Shown here: positions 1 through 7,406 of the stretch, in pieces
How positions within the stretch are numbered: position 1 is the first letter of the stretch
Layout: the number at the start of each line of letters is the position of its first letter
Translations under genes and position numbers: made by a program
The notes under the pieces: generated by a model
Told to the model about the DNA's origin: nothing
What the model saw: only the letters and a program-made list of their open reading frames with translations
The model's database searches: none
Source: Desulfocucumis palustris
Lineage (GTDB): Bacteria; Bacillota; Desulfotomaculia; Desulfotomaculales; Desulfocucumaceae
Assembly (NCBI RefSeq): GCF_002933875.1
Contig: NZ_BFAV01000141.1
Coordinates: 62,001-126,000 of the forward strand
DNA length: 64,000 nt
Direction: 5' to 3'

Positions 1-214
1 AGGCTATCTGGTATTGCAACATAGTCTGTATGGCCTGACGGGGACAGGCCTTTGTGCAGGTCATGCAATCCCAGCAATCACCGGGTTCCCGGCAGTATGC
101 CTTTTTAGTTTCTTTCTCCAGGGTCATCAGATTGCCAGGGCAGACTTGCTCGCAAAGCGGTTCGCTTTCCCCCTGACAACCGTCGCATTTGGTGGGATCT
201 ACCTTGGGGGGCAT
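1..214 (-). CDS. AprB-like ferredoxin, 3' part beyond window edge
   Basis: Small iron-sulfur electron carrier resembling the beta subunit of adenylylsulfate reductase. The visible 71 residues begin MPPKVDPTKCDGCQGE and carry two cysteine groups (CDGCQ...C...CP and CWDCMTC...CP), enough for two [4Fe-4S] clusters; this matches the AprB start (VDPSKCDGC...CWECYSC..CP). The ATG is preceded on the minus strand by AAAGGAGGAG at good spacing. It lies 92 bases downstream of the AprA-like gene on the same strand, so the two are probably co-transcribed and form a flavoprotein/ferredoxin pair. The gene order (alpha then beta) is the reverse of the usual aprBA. The C-terminus is outside the window, so the AprB tail cannot be checked. 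Confidence 0.85.
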   Translation of the reverse strand, partial: MPPKVDPTKCDGCQGESEPLCEQVCPGNLMTLEKETKKAYCREPGDCWDCMTCTKACPRQAIQTMLQYQIA

Positions 215-282
215 TCCGGCTCCTCCTTTCAGCGGTTAGGGAACACACCTTCTGATGTTTCCTTAATGCTTTACCTTTTACA

Positions 283-309
283 ATTTCACGAAGGAATGTC
301 CACGGCTAT
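283..309 (-). repeat. REP-like half element at the 3' end of the AprA-like gene
   Basis: On the minus strand this reads TAGCCGTGGACATTCC followed by TTCGTGAAA. It is nearly identical to the copy near 5724-5742 and shares the GGGGACATTCCT core with the full copies at 6798 and 58851. The first three bases are the stop codon of the AprA-like gene. Confidence 0.6.
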
Positions 310-2084
310 ATGCTCTGCTTCCTGCGATCCCCGGGAACTATTTGTTCGTAAGGAACTTTAAAGCACACGACCTCATCGGTTTCAGAATCCCATTTTGAGT
401 TTATAAAGCAGTCAAATTCCGGATTTGTATCGGGATAGTCTGTTCTGATTACATAGCCCGGGAATCTTGTTTCCTTGCGGTAGCTGATATGCTCAATAAC
501 CAGCTGGCATACATCCAGACGGTTGATTACATCCCAGGCCAGCTGCAAATCATGCAAATCCCTGGCGCAAAGATACTGCAGCTGATCATTGCGCATCCTT
601 TTGATATGCCTGCGGGCAATGTTCAGGTAAGGCTCGCTGACAAAATACCAGCGGGTACGTCCGCCGCAGTATTCTTCCATTATCTTTTGCATGCGGTCTT
701 CCATTTGTTTGGGGAATATTCCGCTCATCAGGGTGCTGTCGCTCCAAAGCCCTTCCTTGGACCTCTCCAGGTAATTTTTAAGAGGTCCGAAGGTGCGCTC
801 CTCCAATGAGTCTATCATCGCCGGCTCCAGTTCAGACAGCTGGTAATTATTGTCCTTTATGGCCCGGGCCATGTTCCGGCCGGTAATCCTGCCGCAGGTC
901 CAGGTGCCTGATATAAACCGGCTGGGAGCTCCACCCAGGGCATCGCCGGAAACATACAGACAGTTTACCGTTGTTTCCCTGCTGGTATCCCTGGTCCAGG
1001 CGCCGGCCATTCCCGCGTGCGCCCCCACAATGTTGGGGTCGCCGCCGTCTATTTCCACAGGCTCCTTGGAAGGATCGATATCATTGCATCCCCAGTAAAG
1101 CACCAGGCAGGGGCTCATATCCAGATACTGGCCTTTTATACCGGTAACCTTGGCGGGATCGCCCTTGGTTGTATCCATGAAAATAGGCCCTCTGTGGGCA
1201 AGGGTTTCCCTCTGGAAACCGTACGCCCTGATCGGGGTGGGCGCGGTATGGCCTCCCAGCTGAACGTAATGCGGGTCTTCGGTCATGAATGTCTGTCCAA
1301 GGGAGTTGACCATGGGGGCGCCCATGCCGATGGACAGAGTTCCGGTGGGGGAATATGTGTCTTTGGTTCTCACCGGCACAAAACGAACCTCAAAGGTGGT
1401 CATTTCCGCGCCTGCCCGTTTGCACATGGCGTAAGAGCTTCCGGCATTGAAGGGGAAATACCATATTCTGTGGTGCGCCTCGCCGTGGTTGTTGGGCCGC
1501 CACAATCCCGCCGCGCCACCGGAGCATACCATGGTAACCTTGCCCCGGCAAACATAAAATTTCCCGTCCCTTACACCGAATCCCACAGCACCGATACAGG
1601 TGTTATCCTTTATTATCAATTCGGTAATGTATACCCTGTTATAAATTTCAGCCCTGGCTTCAATGGCCTTAGAAGCGGTAATAGGTTTAAGAAGGGAGCC
1701 GTTAATCTCTATATTCCACTTGCCCCTGTTTAAATAACGGCCATCTTCCTTCTTCTTCATGGGCAACCCGGATTGCTCCATTATTGCCACGGTATCGTTA
1801 ACCTCATTTGCCACCGACAGGAGAATATCTTCACGGATGGGTGCGCCGCACATGTCATAGCGGGCATAAGAAACGTAATCCTCCGGCTTGCCCTGGTTGA
1901 TATACATGTTCAAGGCGTTCATTCCGGCTGAAAGACATCCGCTGTGTCGTATAAAAGCTTTCTCAACTATTACTATCTTGAGATCGTCACCGCCCGTACG
2001 GCGAGCTTCCCAGGCTGCCATGCATCCTGCCGTACCGCCCCCGAGAATGAGCACATCGGCATCAATATATACCCTATCAGCCAC
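306..2084 (-). CDS. AprA-like FAD-dependent oxidoreductase (adenylylsulfate reductase alpha family)
   Basis: Flavoprotein of the fumarate reductase/succinate dehydrogenase superfamily, closest by motif to AprA, which reduces APS to sulfite and AMP. Residues 1-40 hold a Rossmann FAD motif (LILGGGTAGC). AprA-like blocks follow: GLSAINTYL-like GMNALNMYI, KFYVCRGKVTMVCSGGAAGL, NAGSSYAMCKRAGAEMT, RFVPVR and VGAHAGMAG. The start is the GTG eight bases after AGGAGG; an upstream in-frame ATG has no such site. At about 592 residues it is shorter than classical AprA (about 640-660). The Arg in FVPVR and the His in GAHAG are kept, but the Trp of the AprA WYPTWNAG block is Phe here and the Glu of NGESYKP is changed, so the substrate may not be APS. 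The TAG stop lies inside a dispersed repeat. Confidence 0.8.
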   Translation of the reverse strand: MADRVYIDADVLILGGGTAGCMAAWEARRTGGDDLKIVIVEKAFIRHSGCLSAGMNALNMYINQGKPEDYVSYARYDMCGAPIREDILLSVANEVNDTVAIMEQSGLPMKKKEDGRYLNRGKWNIEINGSLLKPITASKAIEARAEIYNRVYITELIIKDNTCIGAVGFGVRDGKFYVCRGKVTMVCSGGAAGLWRPNNHGEAHHRIWYFPFNAGSSYAMCKRAGAEMTTFEVRFVPVRTKDTYSPTGTLSIGMGAPMVNSLGQTFMTEDPHYVQLGGHTAPTPIRAYGFQRETLAHRGPIFMDTTKGDPAKVTGIKGQYLDMSPCLVLYWGCNDIDPSKEPVEIDGGDPNIVGAHAGMAGAWTRDTSRETTVNCLYVSGDALGGAPSRFISGTWTCGRITGRNMARAIKDNNYQLSELEPAMIDSLEERTFGPLKNYLERSKEGLWSDSTLMSGIFPKQMEDRMQKIMEEYCGGRTRWYFVSEPYLNIARRHIKRMRNDQLQYLCARDLHDLQLAWDVINRLDVCQLVIEHISYRKETRFPGYVIRTDYPDTNPEFDCFINSKWDSETDEVVCFKVPYEQIVPGDRRKQSI

Positions 2085-2496
2085 GTTGTCACCCTCCTGT
2101 TTTTTATTCCCACAAACCAATCAGTTTTAACTGATAACCAGCTGTTAACCGGAAATAAAATATAAACTTTTTCAACAACGGACACTGATACTCCTTCTTA
2201 CACACCTGGCCGGTTTATCTAAAACCTTTCATAATTAACTTTCTTTTAAAAAACATATCCCAAATTATGGCAAATAATTGGCGCCAGAGGGGTAGTGAAG
2301 TATTTTACTAAACTAAAAACATATATACTATTTTTAAATTATACTTTTGTTAAAAATATACCATGTATATAGATGTATAACAAGACAAACAGATACCGGA
2401 GATAGTTTCTGCGCGCCCAAACCCTTTGCCGGGATTTATGAACGCCTCGGCACTGCTTGAAATTCAGGGCCGGATGTCGCGGAACAGAAATAATAT
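2085..2496. other. Intergenic region upstream of the AprA-like gene
   Basis: AT-rich stretch of about 410 bases, with many short A/T runs around 2200-2390. It must hold the promoter of the minus-strand AprA-like gene, but no convincing -35/-10 pair or operator was picked out. No gene is seen. Confidence 0.5.
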
Positions 2497-2540
2497 GGAA
2501 ACAATTAAAGGAGATCCGGAGATCTCCTTTAATTGTTTCC
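2497..2540. terminator. Perfect 20-bp inverted repeat, likely terminator
   Basis: Two perfect 20-base arms (GGAAACAATTAAAGGAGATC and its complement) surround a CGGA loop. The hairpin lies 15 bases after the stop of the YkgJ-like gene on the minus strand. The U-tract is weak, so termination is inferred from position and stem strength. Confidence 0.55.
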
Positions 2541-2555
2541 TATAAATTAAAGATA

Positions 2556-3293
2556 TCAGATGGCATAGGAACGGTATTTTTCCACGTAGCCGTTCAGCAA
2601 AACACTACTCCCGCTGTCCAGGTACTCCTTCATAATCCTGTGCCTTCTGGCTCTGGCGCCCTCTCCCAGAACGGTCAGCGCCAGATGAGTGGGGAAAGGC
2701 ACAAAGGTGTACTCGCTGTCAACAATCTCCATGGGAAACAAACCGGACTCCAGCCTGGCCACGTCGGCAATGGAAATCTCCAGCAGTTCCGGCATTATCT
2801 TTTTGCCGCCGACCACCTTAACCCTGCCGCAACGGGGCAGTTGATAGTTAACCACTTCATCCGGAAGAATTATATCATATTCCTTTTTATACCTTTCAGC
2901 CAGCCTTAGCATCTCTTCCCTGGCGTCCCGCACGTCCCCCTTGTCAAAAAGGCCGTACCCCCTGCAGGTAAATGGACGGACGGGATATACCAGGCAAGTG
3001 TTTTCCTCCGGGTCCACAAAGGGACATTTGCTGTTGATATCCACCAGTTCAAGAAAATAGAACTTTATGCACCGTTCAATAATATCGGGTATCTTGTCCG
3101 ACAAATTGTTTTTCATATAATTAAACATGTTTAAAAACTCAATTACATAAGCGGGAGAAGGCACCGTGCAGCAGGTGGAGCATTTCTCACAGGTGGTTTC
3201 CGGCAAGCGCTGGTAAACCCGCTGGAGCTCTCCCAGCAATCCATGCTTTTCAACGTAGCTCAATTGTGTATATATTTTATCCAGACTTAACAT
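2556..3293 (-). CDS. YkgJ family cysteine cluster protein
   Basis: Protein of 245 residues with the YkgJ (UPF0153) Fe/Zn-chelating signature. Cysteines are at positions 35, 38, 41 and 42 (CEKCSTCC), then 90, 100 and 110 (the last within RPFTCRGYG). The family is thought to bind a metal cluster, but its reaction is unknown. The ATG follows a GGGAG-type site. Members are often found near redox enzymes in anaerobes, and here it is upstream of the AprA-like gene on the same strand, separated by about 470 bases and a hairpin, so it is probably its own unit. Confidence 0.75.
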   Translation of the reverse strand: MLSLDKIYTQLSYVEKHGLLGELQRVYQRLPETTCEKCSTCCTVPSPAYVIEFLNMFNYMKNNLSDKIPDIIERCIKFYFLELVDINSKCPFVDPEENTCLVYPVRPFTCRGYGLFDKGDVRDAREEMLRLAERYKKEYDIILPDEVVNYQLPRCGRVKVVGGKKIMPELLEISIADVARLESGLFPMEIVDSEYTFVPFPTHLALTVLGEGARARRHRIMKEYLDSGSSVLLNGYVEKYRSYAI

Positions 3294-3327
3294 AAACTAC
3301 CACTCCCATCCCAATATTTTTAATACC

Positions 3328-3374
3328 CGGACATAAGGCCTGCAAGAAAGCGGCAGTCCTTATGTCCGTTTTTT
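3328..3374 (+). terminator. Hairpin with T-tract between two minus-strand genes
   Basis: Arms CGGACATAAGG and CCTTATGTCCG (11 bp) are followed on the plus strand by six T. It sits just after the stop of the minus-strand gene ending at 3379. As a canonical terminator it points in the plus direction, although both flanking genes are on the minus strand. Confidence 0.5.
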
Positions 3375-3378
3375 ACGG

Positions 3379-3786
3379 CTACCAATCAAAGGATATGAAA
3401 TCCCTTATCTGGCCCGGAGTCATGGATGCCCCTTGCAATTCCCCCTTATCATCCAGCCCTGACGCGGCAACTATCAACTCTATAGGCTGACCGTCCTCAT
3501 AAAGGCCCAGCAGCACCTCCAAATGCTTGCCGCTTATTCCCCGGACTTCAAAGCCCTCCACATGCTCCGACAGTTGACGGGCGGCCCAATCCGCCATTTT
3601 TTTCTGAGGGAACAGCATTAACATTGTTTTTCCAAACCTATTGCCCATACTGTGATAATTTCCGGTATTCCTTCCGTCCTTAATTTCCATCAAGGCCCAA
3701 AAGGGTTCCCCCGGTGTCGATTCACCAGGAAGCACAGTGTCAATATTTTCGGTATATTTTAATATAATTTTTTTCCATGGGGACAT
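3379..3786 (-). CDS. Conserved-looking hypothetical protein, 135 aa
   Basis: Soluble protein of 135 residues with no family I recognise. It has no signal peptide and no membrane segment. It alternates charged and hydrophobic stretches, and its central part (KTMLMLFPQKKMADWAARQL) looks like a beta-alpha unit. The ATG has GGTGAGG close upstream. The upstream intergenic region is AT-rich and it is followed by the hairpin at 3328, so it looks monocistronic. The reading frame is clean and codon use resembles the neighbours, which supports a real gene. Confidence 0.6.
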   Translation of the reverse strand: MSPWKKIILKYTENIDTVLPGESTPGEPFWALMEIKDGRNTGNYHSMGNRFGKTMLMLFPQKKMADWAARQLSEHVEGFEVRGISGKHLEVLLGLYEDGQPIELIVAASGLDDKGELQGASMTPGQIRDFISFDW

Positions 3787-3963
3787 GACCTCACCCCGGG
3801 TTGTTTTAATGACACCTTAAAGAATTATAACAAAGCGGAATATTCATAACAATGGTAGGTTTATTATGGTTGTCCATATTTTATAATTAGTATAATATTA
3901 AAAAATAGCAACCGGTATTTTTGTTACACCCCTTAAACAATTTTTTTAACAGAGGCTTTTTGA

Positions 3964-4179
3964 ATGCTTTATCTGAGTCTGTTGTTCATACTGGCAGGAA
4001 CAGCCGTAATACTGACGGCTGTTGTGACAATAACCTGGCACCTGTTGTCCGGGAGTGAAAAAATCAGCTGGCTTCAGCCGGGAACCTGGCCTGACAGCAT
4101 TATCAACTGGTTAAAGATAACCGGCCTGGGTATACTGTCCATAACCTTTGGCATGCTTTGGGCAGTTCTGGGGACATAA
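3964..4179 (+). CDS. Small two-helix membrane protein, 71 aa
   Basis: Predicted to have two membrane helices (about residues 5-28 and 49-69) joined by a short loop containing WLQPGTWPD. There is no recognised family. The Shine-Dalgarno is poor (AGAGG 10 or more bases before ATG). The TAA stop lies inside a hairpin made by a GGGGACAT/ATGTCCCC repeat, which also provides the terminator. Divergent from the upstream minus-strand gene. Confidence 0.5.
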   Translation: MLYLSLLFILAGTAVILTAVVTITWHLLSGSEKISWLQPGTWPDSIINWLKITGLGILSITFGMLWAVLGT

Positions 4180-4197
4180 AGGAATGTCCCCGGGTTT
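4170..4197 (+). terminator. REP-like palindrome acting as terminator
   Basis: GGGGACAT (4170-4177) and ATGTCCCC (4184-4191) form an 8-bp stem with a 6-base loop, followed by GGG and five T. It contains the stop codon of the small membrane gene and shares its core with the dispersed GGGGACATTCCT repeats. Confidence 0.6.
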
Positions 4198-4237
4198 TTG
4201 CCGGAAAATACACCTTTTTTGATGCTTATGGCAATAG

Positions 4238-4271
4238 AAAACCTCCGGCCACAAAGGCTGCCGGAGGTTTT
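4238..4271. terminator. Bidirectional terminator downstream of the NifX-like gene
   Basis: Arms AAAACCTCCGG and CCGGAGGTTTT form an 11-bp stem just past the stop of the minus-strand NifX-like gene. A/T runs flank both sides of the stem, so it can work in either direction. Confidence 0.75.
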
Positions 4272-4287
4272 AACACGCTTCTTTAGT

Positions 4288-4665
4288 TTAACCGTGGTGA
4301 TGACCGTGCCCATGGTCATGACCGTGACCATGATGGTTGCATACCACCCGGCGGGAAACCAATTCCCCCCTGGCAAAAGCCTCAACTGCCTCCTTGATGT
4401 CCCCGGCAGCCCCTGTAATAACATTGAATCCCTTTTGTTCCAATGCCTCCAGGGCGTATGGACCAATACCCCCCAGAATAACGGATTCCACATTTTCATT
4501 TTTTAGCAGGTCCGCAAGTCCTGAGTGATTATGCTGCAGGGTTTGCGCGGATACGGTTTTCTGACCCGACATTTTCTGTCCCTCCACGTCACAAATCACA
4601 AATTCCTTGCTCTGTCCAAAATGCTGGTTGATTTTTCCATTGTCATTGGGTACGGCTATTTTCAC
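4288..4665 (-). CDS. NifX/NifB-family dinitrogenase Fe-Mo cofactor-like protein with His-rich tail
   Basis: About 125 residues with the NifX/NafY fold signature: KIAVPNDNGKINQHFGQSKEF at the N-terminus (split here only by reading order) and LGGIGPYALEALEQKGF in the middle. Relatives bind iron-molybdenum cofactor precursors or other metal clusters. The last 16 residues are almost only His, Gly and Asp (NHHGHGHDHGHGHHHG), suggesting metal binding or storage. The GTG at 4665 is chosen because GAGGGAG lies eight bases upstream; an earlier GTG overlaps that site. No nitrogenase genes are in view, so a role outside nitrogen fixation is more likely. Confidence 0.8.
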   Translation of the reverse strand: MKIAVPNDNGKINQHFGQSKEFVICDVEGQKMSGQKTVSAQTLQHNHSGLADLLKNENVESVILGGIGPYALEALEQKGFNVITGAAGDIKEAVEAFARGELVSRRVVCNHHGHGHDHGHGHHHG

Positions 4666-5017
4666 AATTATCACTCCCTCAAATGTTTGATGTTGGTTAT
4701 GGTCATTGTTTCGTATCTATATTATGCCCTGCCTTATATAATGTCAACAGGTAATTAACCCTAATAAATAAAACATTATATGAATTAAGAGGGCGGCACT
4801 CCCTTTTACTTAATAACAATTATTTATGGTTTATTCAACACAATGTTTCTTCTTACCATGTCGTCTAATACAAATAGAACCTTACAATTAGTATATACTG
4901 CCGTATAACTGTCAAAATGCCGGGGAAATTAATGAAGCCGGCATTACACCAATCTCCTTTTTTCTTCCGGGACTTCTGAGATAATATGCATAAATTTTGA
5001 CCCGGAGGAGATTAACT
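4666..5017. other. AT-rich intergenic region
   Basis: About 350 bases between the divergent NifX-like gene and yyaC. It should hold both promoters. No gene, repeat or clear operator is seen. Confidence 0.5.
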
Positions 5018-5572
5018 TTGCCGGCTAATGATAAATATCTGTTTTGTAAACACTTTGAAGAAAAATTTCTGTTCAGCAGTCTGACAAATATATTTACTAA
5101 TGAACTTTCCTGCCAAAGGGAGATTGTATTTTTATGCATAGGTATCGACCGTTCCGCCGGAGACTGTTTCGGTCCCCTAACCGGAACACTGTTAAAGCAG
5201 CTGATGGTGCCCAATGTTGTCGGCACACTGGAAAAACCGGTTCATGCCAAAAATCTTCTGGAAACATACGATAAAATAGAAAAGGAGTGTTTTGTGGTGG
5301 CCATTGATGCTTCCCTGGGAAGCATCAATGATCTGGGGCATCTGGTTATCAAAAAGGGGCCGATATTTCCCGGCAAGGCCATGGGAGTGGATTTGCCGGC
5401 CGTGGGCGAGCTATCAATTATTCTCAACGTAAATATTGGAGGAATAGCAAATTATCTTCTATTGCAAAATTCAAGTTTATATATGGTATGGAAAGGGGCC
5501 ACGGCGGTGGCCAGATCGATCTCCACCGCACTGTACATGCTTAAAAAGGAACGTCTGAGGGCCGCCACCTGA
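5018..5572 (+). CDS. yyaC: YyaC family spore protease-like protein
   Basis: About 184 residues matching YyaC, a sporulation protein related to the germination protease/hydrogenase-maturation protease fold. Visible signature blocks are CIGIDRSAGDCFGPLTGTLL, VHAKNL, VVAIDASLG and PGKAMGVDLPAVGE. In Bacillus the gene is expressed during sporulation. The TTG at 5018 is preferred because GGAGGAG ends seven bases before it; an upstream TTG at 4997 would place that site inside the gene. This is direct evidence that the organism forms endospores. A dispersed repeat begins about 70 bases downstream. Confidence 0.85.
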   Translation: MPANDKYLFCKHFEEKFLFSSLTNIFTNELSCQREIVFLCIGIDRSAGDCFGPLTGTLLKQLMVPNVVGTLEKPVHAKNLLETYDKIEKECFVVAIDASLGSINDLGHLVIKKGPIFPGKAMGVDLPAVGELSIILNVNIGGIANYLLLQNSSLYMVWKGATAVARSISTALYMLKKERLRAAT

Positions 5573-5640
5573 TTCCCGGCCTTCAAGGACGGGGCCGGCT
5601 GTTGGCGAACTCAAGACAGCGGCACACCTTACCGTATTGT

Positions 5641-5705
5641 GTGAACTACCCCACCCTTCGCTCTCGCTTCGCCGGTAAGGAAGGCTCAGAATGGAGACCT
5701 CCCGG
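5641..5705 (+). repeat. Dispersed repeat family A, copy 1
   Basis: Begins GTGAACTACCCCACCCTTCG and continues CTCTCGCTTCGCCGGTAAGG AAGGC. The first 45 bases match the copies at 6362-6444 (minus) and 35346-35424; the 3' part has diverged. It lies downstream of yyaC in the same orientation. Confidence 0.7.
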
Positions 5706-5955
5706 CCCTCTTATCATTTTTCACGAAGGAATGTCCCCGGCTAAGAATGAAGGGATCCTCTCCTCTACCCCCATTTACAAATTTACACCGCGCATTCCGG
5801 CAGACCATCAAATTTCCCTCCCTGGCGGTCCTGCAGGCATATTTTTGCCTGGCGGCGGCAGTCCTGCCCGGACCTGGCGCCGTCTCCCTCACCTGTATGG
5901 TAGCCTCGCAGTCAATAAATTTGCAGTACCTTTGAATGGATTTGTAAAACCGCAC
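5686..5955 (-). CDS. Small Cys-rich protein, paralogue 1 (C-terminus altered by repeat)
   Basis: 89 residues starting at a GTG six bases after GGGGGG. It is clearly related to the gene at 6958-7176: both share a KYxCxTARxGNLxxCRxxRC core followed by KxVNGGxGxDPF. Four cysteines align (positions 11, 41, 52 and 57 here), with spacing C-x10-C-x4-C at the core, suggesting a zinc or Fe-S site. Function unknown. After DPF this copy continues through a GGGGACATTCCTTCGTGAA repeat, so its last 20 or so residues are probably repeat-derived and not original. Confidence 0.6.
   Translation of the reverse strand: MRFYKSIQRYCKFIDCEATIQVRETAPGPGRTAAARQKYACRTAREGNLMVCRNARCKFVNGGRGEDPFILSRGHSFVKNDKRAGRSPF
5724..5742 (-). 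repeat. REP-like half element
   Basis: Minus-strand sequence TAGCCGGGGACATTCCTTCG, extending to GTGAAA. Same half element as at 283-309. It runs through the 3' end of the Cys-rich paralogue 1 gene. Confidence 0.6.
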
Positions 5956-6165
5956 CTTATACCCCCCTATAACTCCCGGTGTTTCTTGATTAATTTAACA
6001 TATTAAAGCTACAGTCACTTTTCAAATATTGCTACAATTTTTTTTAAATTGCGGTTTTATACTATTTTTTTACCTGAGACGGCTTGGAAAGGAAATAAAA
6101 CCAGTAATTTTGCAATGATTCCGGATGGATAATGCCATATACTTTTTGTACGGGGGTGATTCAAT

Positions 6166-6309
6166 TTGAAGCCGGTTGATATAATTGAAGATTTGTTGGG
6201 CAGCATTGTTAATCTGGTTTCAAAGATGTTCCAAATTAGCTTTGAGCCCGTTAAGGTAGTCAAAATTCCGGAACTTGACAAGCCGGAAGTTCGAAAAACC
6301 GTATATTAG
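6166..6309 (+). CDS. Microprotein of 47 aa
   Basis: Starts at TTG behind GGGGGTG and ends just before a strong terminator, which together argue for a real gene. The sequence begins MKPVDIIEDLLGSIVNLVSK and ends in a charged tail (IPELDKPEVRKTVY). The first half could form one amphipathic helix. No family recognised. Confidence 0.55.
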   Translation: MKPVDIIEDLLGSIVNLVSKMFQISFEPVKVVKIPELDKPEVRKTVY

Positions 6310-6323
6310 TTTTTACAATAACT

Positions 6324-6345
6324 CCGGCTTTACGCCGGTTTTTTT
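6324..6345 (+). terminator. Rho-independent terminator of the 47-aa gene
   Basis: CCGGC-TTTAC-GCCGG stem-loop followed by seven T, 15 bases after the stop codon. Confidence 0.8.
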
Positions 6346-6361
6346 ATCTGTTGGAATTGAA

Positions 6362-6444
6362 GGCATTTAAACTTTCCCGCCGGGAAGTCCCCACAACTTT
6401 AACCGTCCTTACTCGCGAAGCGAGAGCGAAGGGGGGTAGTTCAC
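6362..6444 (-). repeat. Dispersed repeat family A, copy 2
   Basis: On the minus strand it begins GTGAACTACCCCCCTTCGCT and ends near GGGGACTTCCCGGCGGGAAA. It matches copy 3 (35346-35424) over its whole length of about 80 bases. Its first TGA is the stop codon of the 41-aa Cys-rich frame. Confidence 0.75.
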
Positions 6445-6566
6445 TCATTTGTAATGATGCCAAAATAATCAAGCAAACATTTTAGACATAGCCGCACCCC
6501 ATCGTCAATTATTCCCGCATGGGTTCCGTCCAGGTCGGCCAGGCAATTAAAGCATCTGCAAGGCAT
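6441..6566 (-). CDS. Cys-rich microprotein of 41 aa
   Basis: Starts at ATG behind GGGGGTG. The sequence begins MPCRCFNCLADLDGTHAG, with cysteines at 3, 5, 8, 27 and 30, so two knuckles (CxCxxC and CLKC) could bind one zinc ion. Its TGA stop is the start of repeat copy 2, so the natural C-terminus may have been cut. No family recognised. Confidence 0.5.
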   Translation of the reverse strand: MPCRCFNCLADLDGTHAGIIDDGVRLCLKCLLDYFGIITNE

Positions 6567-6957
6567 ACCGCACACCCCCGAAATTTTTATGTTATGATAT
6601 ATGCCAATGAATAATCACATGTCATATTTTCCTGCCGTAAAGTCGATAACAGCCCCCCGGCAGCTATTGGCTCCGGGTACTAAAGACCGGATACAATTAA
6701 ACGGATGCCGGGAATCCTGGTTCAATATACGTGAGCCCTGGGTTCAAAAGGAATTGTTCCCCCTGGCGAGCCTTTATTAGGGCGAACTTAATAATTCGGG
6801 GACATTCCTCATCCCAGAGCCGGATTCACAATAGAGGTGCGCCCCTTTTCCTTATTACGGCCTGTTTATCCCCGGCCTACAGGGGGCCGGCTGTTAGCGG
6901 GATAAATAAACCCTCAAGCAACCTTCACAGACTTTATTAATGAACAGCCGCACATTT
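6567..6957. other. Non-coding stretch with one REP-like element
   Basis: About 390 bases with no convincing gene. It holds the REP-like element at 6798-6845; nothing else is recognised. Confidence 0.5.
6798..6845 (+). repeat. REP-like repeat family B, full copy
   Basis: Starts GGGGACATTCCTC and ends GAGGTGCGCCCC, 48 bases. Same ends as the tandem pair at 58851-58964, with an unrelated centre. Confidence 0.65.
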
Positions 6958-7176
6958 TTATATGCCTGCCCCGAAAGAATCGCATACAAACGGGTCCTTC
7001 CCCTTCCCACCGTTTACGATTTTACACCGCTTCATCCTGCAGATTAGTAAATTTCCATCCCTTGCCGTCTGGCAGTTGTACTTGGTTTTATTTCTTTTTG
7101 TCTCCTTTGTCCGCACCTTTACACCCTGGTTTAAAATATAACAGTGCCTTAATTCTGTGGTATTATACATATTCAT
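6958..7176 (-). CDS. Small Cys-rich protein, paralogue 2
   Basis: 72 residues from the ATG at 7176, eight bases after AGGG. Core KYNCQTARDGNLLICRMKRC aligns with the gene at 5686-5955. The aligned cysteines are 12, 35, 46 and 51, with an extra one at 65. It is strongly basic in the centre (KETKRNKTK). No known family; zinc binding or nucleic-acid contact is a guess from Cys and Lys content. This copy keeps what is probably the natural C-terminus (DPFVCDSFGAGI). Confidence 0.6.
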   Translation of the reverse strand: MNMYNTTELRHCYILNQGVKVRTKETKRNKTKYNCQTARDGNLLICRMKRCKIVNGGKGKDPFVCDSFGAGI

Positions 7177-7334
7177 TAAAATCACCCTGTCCTCGCTTGT
7201 AAATATTTAACATTAAATGTTGTGTTATGTTACTTGTTGTAAAATTCATATCATATTTTGGCATAACTTTTTATCCTTCGGTGGAATGATTTTTATTGTT
7301 ATTGGGTGGAGAATAATAATCCTACCAAGGCACA

Positions 7335-7380
7335 TGAAAAAACACAATTCCCAAATGTCCCCGGGTTTGAGAATTGTGTT
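7335..7380 (-). terminator. Terminator of the YjcZ-like gene at 7407
   Basis: Perfect 10-bp arms AACACAATTC and GAATTGTGTT around a 20-base loop; on the minus strand the stem is followed by a T-tract. The loop holds a CCCGGGGACATTT piece of the REP-like family. Confidence 0.7.
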
Positions 7381-7406
7381 TGTTAATTATTATTTAATTT
7401 TAAGTA

